A DNA stretch of 21,060 nt from Firmicutes bacterium CAG:24053_14. GTDB lineage: Bacteria; Bacillota; Clostridia; Oscillospirales; Oscillospiraceae. The notes beneath the pieces are model-generated. The model saw only the letters and a program-made list of their open reading frames with translations, was not told the origin of the DNA and did no database searches. Of this stretch, positions 7,210 through 13,112 are shown piece by piece (positions within the stretch are counted from its first letter, which is position 1; each line of letters begins with the position of its first letter). A program made the position numbers and the translations under genes. The stretch spans positions 684 through 21,743 of the forward strand of contig MNSZ01000067.1 of the NCBI GenBank assembly GCA_001916715.1. The letters are read 5' to 3'.

Positions 7210-7266
7210 AACACCTCATCCGTCACCAAAGGTGACACCTTCCCCTCAAGCTACGCAGGGGAAGGC
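7210..7266 (-). repeat. TTCCCC...GAGGGGAAG hairpin element, right inverted copy
   Basis: The reverse complement reads GCCTTCCCC, GCTTGAGGGGAAGG, GTCACC/GGTGAC, then GATGAGGTGT, matching 7011-7064 block by block. Together the two copies make terminal inverted repeats around about 145 bp, a MITE-like arrangement without a transposase. It is followed at about 7276-7318 by an imperfect AATGAATAATGAA/AATAGTGAATAG array. Confidence 0.6.
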
Positions 7267-7379
7267 AAGCGCCGCCAATGAATAATGAATGATGAATAAT
7301 TAATAGTGAATAGTGAACAGGTGCGATGGGGGTATGGGCAAAAACTTTTGTAAAAAATGATAAAACGCGAAAAAAGTGC

Positions 7380-7408
7380 TTGACAAATGGCCGAAACGGC
7401 GCTACTAT
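7380..7408 (+). promoter_or_regulatory. promoter of the metQNI leader
   Basis: TTGACA (7380-7385) is followed after exactly 17 bp by TACTAT (7403-7408). It lies about 50 bp before the leader peptide start. This is the best promoter upstream of the methionine transporter operon; no other strong one is seen between it and metQ. Confidence 0.85.
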
Positions 7409-7457
7409 GCCCACGTCAAAACAAACTGACAATTTCGAGGAAAGGCAGAAAGCATCC

Positions 7458-7571
7458 ATGAAGAAGCTGAGCAACGCAATGATGATGATGTACATGTGCA
7501 TGTGCCGCATGTGCATGTTTCGTCGCGCTCACTTCGGTCAGAAACTTTCTGAAACCTGTTTAACGGCTTAA
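7458..7571 (+). CDS. Met/Cys-rich leader peptide of the metQNI operon
   Basis: This is a 37-codon ORF starting MKKLSNA and containing the run MMMMYMCMCRMCM at residues 8-20. There are nine Met (including the start) and four Cys in total, an extreme bias. It ends with GQKLSETCLTA and a TAA at 7569-7571. A GAGGAAAGG Shine-Dalgarno-like stretch (7437-7445) precedes the ATG, and a consensus promoter is just upstream. The stop codon lies inside a short hairpin and about 25 nt before an intrinsic terminator, the layout of a ribosome-stalling attenuator. It is predicted to sense charged tRNA-Met and perhaps tRNA-Cys rather than to have a function as a product. It is not a recognised family. Confidence 0.8.
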   Translation: MKKLSNAMMMMYMCMCRMCMFRRAHFGQKLSETCLTA

Positions 7572-7607
7572 AGCCGAACCTCTTCGGATAGCAAACAGCG
7601 GAAGGTC
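7567..7607 (+). promoter_or_regulatory. candidate antiterminator and competing hairpins
   Basis: Three mutually exclusive pairings are visible. CGGC/GCCG forms around TTAAA, embracing the leader stop codon. CCGAA (7574-7578) pairs with TTCGG (7583-7587). ACCTCTTCG (7578-7586) pairs with CGGAAGGT (7599-7606) with one bulge and one G-U pair. The last one sequesters the ascending arm of the terminator at 7595-7628. Pairing energies were not computed. Confidence 0.55.
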
Positions 7608-7628
7608 GATGACCTCCCGCTGTTTTTT
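7595..7628 (+). terminator. attenuator terminator upstream of metQ
   Basis: ACAGCGG (7595-7601) pairs with CCGCTGT (7617-7623), and AGGTC (7603-7607) with GACCT (7611-7615), around a GAT loop with one A-C mismatch. Six T residues follow (7623-7628). It lies between the leader peptide and metQ, so termination here would shut off the operon. Confidence 0.85.
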
Positions 7629-7667
7629 GTTTATCCGCCGATTTCGATTTGAAAGGAGATGTGCCGT

Positions 7668-7724
7668 ATGAAATGGCAGGTCATGCGAATGTGTCCCCGG
7701 GACACAGAGGATATTAATCACTGA
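7668..7724 (+). CDS. second small leader ORF (18 codons)
   Basis: This encodes MKWQVMRMCPRDTEDINH, with a strong AAAGGAGAT ribosome binding site about 9 nt before the ATG. It lies between the attenuator terminator and metQ, ending 49 nt before the metQ start. Codons 9-12 coincide with the palindrome GTGTCCCCGGGACAC (7691-7705). It has three Met and one Cys, including MRMC. It may couple translation or unfold the hairpin, or it may be a small protein. I do not recognise it. Confidence 0.55.
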   Translation: MKWQVMRMCPRDTEDINH

Positions 7725-7773
7725 CAGACGACACGGCCCATTAAATTCTAAAACTTTTAAGGAGAAAACGAAA

Positions 7774-8655
7774 ATGAAGAAGTTCACCAAGATAATCGCA
7801 CTTGCTCTCGCGGTAGTGCTCGCATTCAGCCTCGCGGCATGCTCCAGCTCCGGCAACGGCGGCGACAACGCCTCCGACAAGGTCATCAAGATCGCAGTTC
7901 CCAACGACACCACCAACGAAGCCCGCGCACTGCTCCTGCTCCAGGAAGCCGGCATCATCAAGCTCAAAGACGGCGCAGGCATCACCGCAACCAAGAACGA
8001 CATCGCAGAGAACCCGTACAATGTTGAGATCGTTGAAGCCGAAGCCGCAGCAATCCCCCAGCTTCTGCCCGACGTTGACTACGCAGTCATCAACAGCAAC
8101 TATGCAATAAACGCAGGCCTCAACCCCGTTAAGGACTCCCTGTTCAAGGAAGGCTCCTCCTCGGCATACGGCAACATCCTCGCAGTTAAGGAAGGCAACG
8201 AAAACACCGACGCAGTCAAGGCACTCAAAGCAGCTCTCGAAAGCAAGCAGGTAGCAGACTTCATCAGCGAGAAGTACAACGGCAGCGTAGTTTCCACCGT
8301 AGATAACCTCACCGACGGCTACGACAGCAGCGTTGACTACGCAGCTCTCGCAGGCACCACCATCTCCGTCGCAGCTTCCCCCACTCCGCACGCAGAGATC
8401 CTTGAGATTGCAAAGCAGATCCTTGCAGAGAAGGACATCACCCTCGATATCCAGACCTACAACGATTACGTCGTTCCCAACAACGTCGTTGAAGACGGCA
8501 CCGTTCTGGCAAACTACTTCCAGCACACCCCCTACCTCGATGACTTCAATGCCGAGCAGGGCACCCACATCGTCTCCGTGGCATCCATCCACGTTGAGCC
8601 CATGGGCCTGTACGGCGGCACCCAGACCACTCTGGACGCAGTCTCCGGCAAGTAA
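7774..8655 (+). CDS. metQ: circularly permuted MetQ-like methionine-binding lipoprotein
   Basis: This is a substrate-binding lipoprotein of the NLPA/MetQ family (293 aa), expected to deliver methionine or a related compound to the MetNI permease. The signal peptide ends in LAAC with C23 as the lipidated Cys. The usual MetQ order is reversed. Residues 38-173 (KIAVPNDTTNEARALLLLQ, IIKLKDGAGITAT, ENPYNVEIVEAEAAAIPQ, VINSNYAINAGLNP) correspond to the normal C-terminal part. Residues 195-288 (ISVAASPTPHAEILE, YNDYVVPN, NYFQHTPYLDDFN, VEPMGLYGG) correspond to the normal N-terminal part. A linker at about 174-194 joins them. The new termini fall where lobe sequences meet in standard MetQ. The ORF is intact, with AAGGAG before the ATG and metNI downstream, so it is probably functional. 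Confidence 0.9.
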   Translation: MKKFTKIIALALAVVLAFSLAACSSSGNGGDNASDKVIKIAVPNDTTNEARALLLLQEAGIIKLKDGAGITATKNDIAENPYNVEIVEAEAAAIPQLLPDVDYAVINSNYAINAGLNPVKDSLFKEGSSSAYGNILAVKEGNENTDAVKALKAALESKQVADFISEKYNGSVVSTVDNLTDGYDSSVDYAALAGTTISVAASPTPHAEILEIAKQILAEKDITLDIQTYNDYVVPNNVVEDGTVLANYFQHTPYLDDFNAEQGTHIVSVASIHVEPMGLYGGTQTTLDAVSGK

Positions 8656-8668
8656 TTAATATTAAATA

Positions 8669-8701
8669 GTAGCCGGCAGGGTCAAGCTCCCTGTCGGCTA
8701 C
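8669..8701 (+). promoter_or_regulatory. metQ-metN intercistronic stem-loop
   Basis: A 13-bp stem (8669-8681 with 8689-8701, one G-U pair) carries a 7-nt loop and no T-run. It is probably a 3' stabiliser that lets metQ mRNA accumulate over metNI, as is common for binding-protein genes; that role is inference. Confidence 0.7.
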
Positions 8702-8722
8702 ATCAGAGAGAGGGAAACGACA

Positions 8723-9730
8723 GTGATTGAACTTAAAAACGTCAGCAAGACCTTTGACTCCGGAACCGGCGAGGTAGACGCGCTCAAAAACGTCACGCTC
8801 ACCATAAACGACGGAGACATATACGGAATAATAGGCATGTCCGGCGCAGGAAAGAGCACGCTCGTGCGATGCATAAACCTGCTCGAAAAGCCCTCGAGCG
8901 GCGAGATAATCGTAAACGGCGAGAGGCTTGACACAATGAGCCCGGCTCAGCTTCGCGCGGCAAGACGCAACATAACGATGATCTTCCAGCACTTCAATCT
9001 GCTCATGCAGCGCACATGCCTGAAGAATATCTGCTTCCCGATGGAGCTTGCAGGCGTCAAAAAGACCGAGGCCGAAAAACGCGCAAGAGAGCTTCTTGAG
9101 CTTGTCGGTCTGCCGGATAAGGCAAACGCCTATCCCGCTCAGCTCTCCGGCGGCCAGCAGCAGCGCATAGCAATAGCCCGCGCGCTCGCCACCGACCCCA
9201 AGGTTTTGCTGTGCGACGAGGCCACCAGCGCCCTCGACCCGAAAACGACACGTCAGATCCTTGAACTGATAAAGGACATAAACCGGAAGCTCGGCATAAC
9301 GGTCGTCATCATCACCCACCAGATGAGCGTTGTCAAAGAGGTGTGCAACCACGTTGCCATCCTCGATGACGGCGAGGTCGCCGAGGAGGGCCTTGTCGCC
9401 GCGGTGTTCGCCGCACCCAAGTCCCCTGCCGGACGTAGGCTCGTGTTCCCCGGCGGAGTTGACGAAATGGTCTCCGACCCCAAAGCCGAGCGCCGCGTAA
9501 GGCTCATTTTCCGCGACAGTCAGACCACGGCTATCCCCCTTGTCGCGCGCCTTGCATCCGAGGAGAACATCTTCTGCAACATCATTTCCGCATCGACGCA
9601 GAAGCTCTCCGAGGAGGTCTACGGCAGCCTTCTGATAGGCATCCCCAGCGCCCATTTTGACAGAGCGCTGAAATTCATTTCATCCGTTGCAAACGTCACG
9701 GCAGAGGAGGTGGACGGCAATGTACAGTAA
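8723..9730 (+). CDS. metN: methionine ABC transporter ATP-binding protein
   Basis: This is the ATPase subunit of the MetNI importer (335 aa). Walker A GMSGAGKST is at 38-46, Q-loop Q89, signature LSGGQ at 141-145, Walker B VLLCDE at 161-166, D-loop SALD and H-loop H199. A C-terminal NIL-type regulatory domain follows at about 262-335 (RRVRLIFRDSQTTAIP...). In characterised MetN proteins this domain binds methionine and inhibits transport. The start is GTG at 8723, giving MIELKNVSKTF, with GAGAGAGGG upstream. It overlaps metI by 11 bp. Neighbouring metQ and the Met-rich leader support methionine as substrate. Confidence 0.95.
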   Translation: MIELKNVSKTFDSGTGEVDALKNVTLTINDGDIYGIIGMSGAGKSTLVRCINLLEKPSSGEIIVNGERLDTMSPAQLRAARRNITMIFQHFNLLMQRTCLKNICFPMELAGVKKTEAEKRARELLELVGLPDKANAYPAQLSGGQQQRIAIARALATDPKVLLCDEATSALDPKTTRQILELIKDINRKLGITVVIITHQMSVVKEVCNHVAILDDGEVAEEGLVAAVFAAPKSPAGRRLVFPGGVDEMVSDPKAERRVRLIFRDSQTTAIPLVARLASEENIFCNIISASTQKLSEEVYGSLLIGIPSAHFDRALKFISSVANVTAEEVDGNVQ

Positions 9731-10418
9731 TCTGTTTTCCGAAAAGTCCGTTCAGGACCTTATCTCGATACTGCCCAGTCTGCCGACCGCTCTGTGGGAG
9801 ACGTTTTACGTCACCGTTCTGAGCACCGCGCTTTCCCTCGTGATCGGGCTTCCGCTCGGCGTTCTGCTCGTCACCGGCGAAAAGGACGGCGTTCTGCCGC
9901 TGCCGGGCTGGCTTATGCACCTGCTGAACATCATAATAAACCTGCTGCGCTCGATCCCCTTCCTTATATTGATGATCATGGTCCTTCCTCTCTCCAGAGC
10001 GCTCATAGGCACCGCCGTCGGCACGACGGCGACGATCGTTCCGCTGGTCGCGGCTGCATTCCCCTTCGTTGCGCGCCTTGTTGAGAGCAGCCTGCGCGAG
10101 CTTGACGGCAACATCATCGAGGCCGCGCAGAGCATGGGCGCATCGCCCTTCCAGATAATTTGCAAGGTCATGATCCCCGAAAGCGTACCCTCGCTGATCC
10201 AGAACGTCACCATCGCACTGACGACCATCCTCAGCTACTCGGCAATGAGCGGCATCATCGGCGGCGGCGGACTCGGCAAGATCGCCATCGACTACGGCTA
10301 CTATCGCTACAAGTACCTCATCATGGTCGTTGCGGTCATCATCCTCATCCTGCTCGTCCAGTTCTTCCAGAGCCTCGGAACATATCTGGCAAAGAAGAGC
10401 GACAAGCGGCTCAAATAA
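9720..10418 (+). CDS. metI: methionine ABC transporter permease
   Basis: This is the membrane subunit of the MetNI importer (232 aa) with about five transmembrane helices. The EAA-type coupling loop is clear at DGNIIEAAQSMGASPFQIIC, followed by PESVPSLIQN. Other typical stretches are LLRSIPFLILMIMVLP and SAMSGIIGGGGLGKIAIDYGY. The ATG at 9720 is chosen over an upstream in-frame start at 9687 because GAGGAGG lies about 8 nt before it and MetI proteins start near there. The 11-bp overlap with metN implies translational coupling. The operon ends at a strong terminator. Confidence 0.95.
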   Translation: MYSNLFSEKSVQDLISILPSLPTALWETFYVTVLSTALSLVIGLPLGVLLVTGEKDGVLPLPGWLMHLLNIIINLLRSIPFLILMIMVLPLSRALIGTAVGTTATIVPLVAAAFPFVARLVESSLRELDGNIIEAAQSMGASPFQIICKVMIPESVPSLIQNVTIALTTILSYSAMSGIIGGGGLGKIAIDYGYYRYKYLIMVVAVIILILLVQFFQSLGTYLAKKSDKRLK

Positions 10419-10457
10419 AAATCCCCTCTCTAAAAATTCTCTCTTATTATAATGTAT

Positions 10458-10491
10458 AATGAACAGTCCTTTTCGGACTGTTCATTTTTTT
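10458..10491 (+). terminator. terminator of metQNI
   Basis: A perfect 12-bp stem AATGAACAGTCC/GGACTGTTCATT (10458-10469 and 10475-10486) has loop TTTTC, and the T-run continues to 10491. It is a classic intrinsic terminator. Confidence 0.93.
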
Positions 10492-10536
10492 AGGCAAATC
10501 GCGCCTAATGCTTGATTTTAGGACTGATAACTGATA

Positions 10537-10565
10537 TTGTCTATGTTAAATAAAGTTACTTTATT
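10537..10565 (+). promoter_or_regulatory. candidate promoter and 17-bp palindromic operator of the YhgE operon
   Basis: AATAAAGT (10549-10556), T, ACTTTATT (10558-10565) is a perfect 17-bp inverted repeat. A candidate promoter, TTGTCT (10537-10542), N17, TTTATT (10560-10565), is overlapped by it at the spacer and -10. This geometry suits repression by a dimeric regulator such as TetR. The promoter itself is weak and its assignment tentative. Confidence 0.5.
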
Positions 10566-10606
10566 GTAAGTTTAGTTTGAGTAAAAGTCGATGCAAGGGT
10601 GGTTAT

Positions 10607-12724
10607 ATGAAGAATACGTTCAAAATATTCTTTTCCGACATTAAAAGCCTCTCCAGGCACTTCTTTGCAGTCCTCGTCGTGATCGCCATAATGATCATAC
10701 CGGCACTGTATGCGTGGGTAAACATCTACGCAAACTCCGATCCTTACGGAAACACGGGCAACATAAGCGTTGCCGTCGCTTCCGACGATCTGGGCTATGA
10801 AGGCCAGAACATGGGTGAGAGCGTACTCGAAGGTCTGAAGGACAACAAGTCGATAAACTGGGTGTTTACCGGCAGCACCGATAAGGCCATCAAGGGTGTT
10901 GAAAGCGGTAAATATTACGCCGCCATCGTCATAGGCGAAAATTTCAGCCGCAACATGTATGATCTCAAAAGCGCGCTGACCGACAACGAAAGCACCGTTA
11001 CATATTACAAAAACGCGAAAACGAACGCCATTGCCGTGAAGATCACCGACACGGCGGCCGAAACGGTTCAGAATAACGTTAAGGTGCAGTACCTCAAGGT
11101 GCTGTTCCAGACCGTTTTCACCAAGGGTCAGGAGCTTGGCGAGGACATTGACGAGGAGCAGGCGGTAAACGCCGTTATCGCGCAGCTTACCGACCTGAGC
11201 AAGAGCCTGCGCCATTACAGCGACTCGGTCGGCCGCTTCGTCAGCGACAGCTCGTCGATATCCTATGTTCTCTCGGGCATTGGCAGCAGCACGGCAAACG
11301 CCTCGGCGGCGCTCTCCGGCAGCCAGGCGACGCTAAACTCCGCGCAGGCGGCAGTTAGCAATGCGCAGACCTCGATAGATCAGCTCGCCAACGGACTTGA
11401 CGGCAAGCTCGCAGAGCTTGAGGCCGATCTTGACGCGGTAACGGACGCGCTGAACAAGCTCGCCTCCAGCGAGGTCATAAACGGCAGCATCGAGCTGCAC
11501 AATCAGATGGTCGATAACGCGAAAAACGCGGCGGCCAAGCTCCAGACGCATCTTGAATCGCTGCGCGCCATCCTTCCGGAAAACAGCGCGCTGAGCGGAA
11601 CGGCATACGTTGCAAACACGCTTGACGCGCTCATCGAGCGCACAAAGCAGATGCAGAACCAGCTCGACCTGCTTTATAACGACGCGAGCTTCGTCGAGGA
11701 TGCGGCGAACATCACCGGCGCGTGCGCCGACACGGTCTCGCTCATGCGCTCGATGATAACAAACCAGCTTAAAACCGGCATCGACATGATGCTCACGAAC
11801 CTCTCGAGCACGCTGAACATGATGAGCCCGCTCATCTCGAGCCTCGGCATAACGCTTGACGATATCGCGCCCGTTGTCGAGTCGGCAGGCGATACGCTTT
11901 CGTACGTCTCCTCGGCAATGACAAGGCTCCAGTCGCTTATGACCCGCGTTGCAGACGCCTGCGACCAGCTTCTTGTCAAGATAAACGAGGGTACGGCCGA
12001 CGAGCGGCTCCAGACGCTCATAACCGTCCTCAACGGCAACGCGGAAAAATACGCGGAGTTCCTCTCCTCGCCGGTGAGCGTGACGGAGGAGACCATATAT
12101 CCCGTCGCAAGCTACGGCGATGCAATGACGCCGTTCTATTCCGCGCTGGCCATCTGGGTCGGCGGCGTTATCCTCACCGCGATACTCAAGGTCGAGGCCG
12201 AGCCTAAGGGTCTGCGCAACGTGACCGAAGGCCAGAAATACTGGGGCAAGTTCATCCTGTTCTTCGTCCTCGGTCAGATACAGACCGCGGTAATCGTTCT
12301 GGGCGATATATATCTGCTCGGCTGCCAGTGTCAGGAGCCGGTCATGTTCTGGGTGGCGTCGGCAATAACGAGCTTTGCCTTTACGGCGGTGATCTATTCG
12401 CTGGCGCTGGCGTTCGGCGATATCGGCAAGGCGATCGTCATCGTCATCGTCGTCATGCAGGTCGCAGGCTCCTCCGGCTCCTACCCGATCGAGATCCTGC
12501 CGGATATATTCAGCAAGATCTATCTCTTCTTCCCCTTCCCGTACGCCATAAACGCAATGCGCGAGGCGATATGCGGCATGTATCAATGGGACTACTGGAT
12601 CTATCTCGGCGAGCTTATGATATTCGCCGTCGGCGGCATACTCATCGGCCTTGTGCTGAGAAAGCCGTTTATAAAGCTCAACCGCTTCGTAGAGCACGAA
12701 GTGGAGAAATCGGGGGTGCTGTGA
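10607..12724 (+). CDS. YhgE/Pip-family membrane protein (first copy)
   Basis: This 705-aa protein of the YhgE/Pip (phage infection protein-like) family is related to ABC-2-type permeases but has no ATPase. One N-terminal helix (about 16-40, HFFAVLVVIAIMIIPALYAW) is followed by NIYANSDPYG, a family hallmark, then a large extracytoplasmic region of alpha-helical heptad-like Ala/Ser/Leu sequence (about 200-480), and five or so C-terminal helices (about 505-690). These include GSSGSYPIEILPDIF and PFPYAINAMREAI. Relatives are linked to phage adsorption, type VII secretion and solvent or toxin export; the substrate is unknown here. The ATG at 10607 with AAGGGTGG is preferred to TTG at 10577. It is the first gene of a four-gene operon. 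Confidence 0.88.
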   Translation: MKNTFKIFFSDIKSLSRHFFAVLVVIAIMIIPALYAWVNIYANSDPYGNTGNISVAVASDDLGYEGQNMGESVLEGLKDNKSINWVFTGSTDKAIKGVESGKYYAAIVIGENFSRNMYDLKSALTDNESTVTYYKNAKTNAIAVKITDTAAETVQNNVKVQYLKVLFQTVFTKGQELGEDIDEEQAVNAVIAQLTDLSKSLRHYSDSVGRFVSDSSSISYVLSGIGSSTANASAALSGSQATLNSAQAAVSNAQTSIDQLANGLDGKLAELEADLDAVTDALNKLASSEVINGSIELHNQMVDNAKNAAAKLQTHLESLRAILPENSALSGTAYVANTLDALIERTKQMQNQLDLLYNDASFVEDAANITGACADTVSLMRSMITNQLKTGIDMMLTNLSSTLNMMSPLISSLGITLDDIAPVVESAGDTLSYVSSAMTRLQSLMTRVADACDQLLVKINEGTADERLQTLITVLNGNAEKYAEFLSSPVSVTEETIYPVASYGDAMTPFYSALAIWVGGVILTAILKVEAEPKGLRNVTEGQKYWGKFILFFVLGQIQTAVIVLGDIYLLGCQCQEPVMFWVASAITSFAFTAVIYSLALAFGDIGKAIVIVIVVMQVAGSSGSYPIEILPDIFSKIYLFFPFPYAINAMREAICGMYQWDYWIYLGELMIFAVGGILIGLVLRKPFIKLNRFVEHEVEKSGVL

Positions 12725-12725
12725 T

Positions 12726-13112
12726 ATGGCGAAGAAACTCAATGTCCGCGTCCGCGAAAACAGCACCGATGTGCTTTACGGCAAGCTGCTTATGTACGCC
12801 GAGCAGGTGCATCAGGGCAACAAGCGCCGCATAAGGCACGGCCTTGTGAGCCTTATAGTGATCCCGATCGTTCTCATGGTCGTTCTTCTTCTGACAGAAA
12901 GCTCGCGCATAGTGTTCCTGCTTATCTGGATCGCGTGCATGTTCGTCGTTGCGGCGTTTTTGCTGTACGTCGCTTATTCCGACTGGATGCTGCAAACCAC
13001 GATAAACGAACTATCGCGCGATGAGCTGGGCGAGCTGGACAGCCTCATAACCGTCAAGCAGCCGCGCAGCCTCAAGCTGCTGAAAAAGCTTGAAGAGGAG
13101 GTGACGAAGTGA
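12726..13112 (+). CDS. small two-helix membrane protein between the YhgE genes
   Basis: This 128-aa protein has a basic amphipathic N-terminus (about 1-37, VRVRENSTDVLYGKLLMYAEQV), two hydrophobic helices (about 38-57 and 61-83) and a charged C-terminal cytoplasmic tail (ELSRDELGELDSLITV...LKLLKKLEEEVTK) with coiled-coil character. It begins 1 bp after the first YhgE stop, and its TGA overlaps the GTG of the second YhgE gene. Co-translation suggests it is a subunit or assembly factor of the same membrane complex. I do not recognise a named family. Confidence 0.82.
   Translation: MAKKLNVRVRENSTDVLYGKLLMYAEQVHQGNKRRIRHGLVSLIVIPIVLMVVLLLTESSRIVFLLIWIACMFVVAAFLLYVAYSDWMLQTTINELSRDELGELDSLITVKQPRSLKLLKKLEEEVTK

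Noticed and set aside
7276..7318. CRISPR-like array of AATGAATA/AATAGTGAATAG units
   Set aside because: The units are very short and imperfect and have no spacers. It is a degenerate simple repeat.
7330..7773. SAM riboswitch or T-box upstream of metQ
   Set aside because: I could not find the conserved SAM-I core or the T-box GGTGGNACCGCG-type sequence. The leader peptide and terminator explain the region better.
11333..12766. 477-codon minus-strand frame opposite the first YhgE gene
   Set aside because: Antisense frame produced by the codon bias of the real gene. It is low-complexity, with no start signal or recognisable domain.
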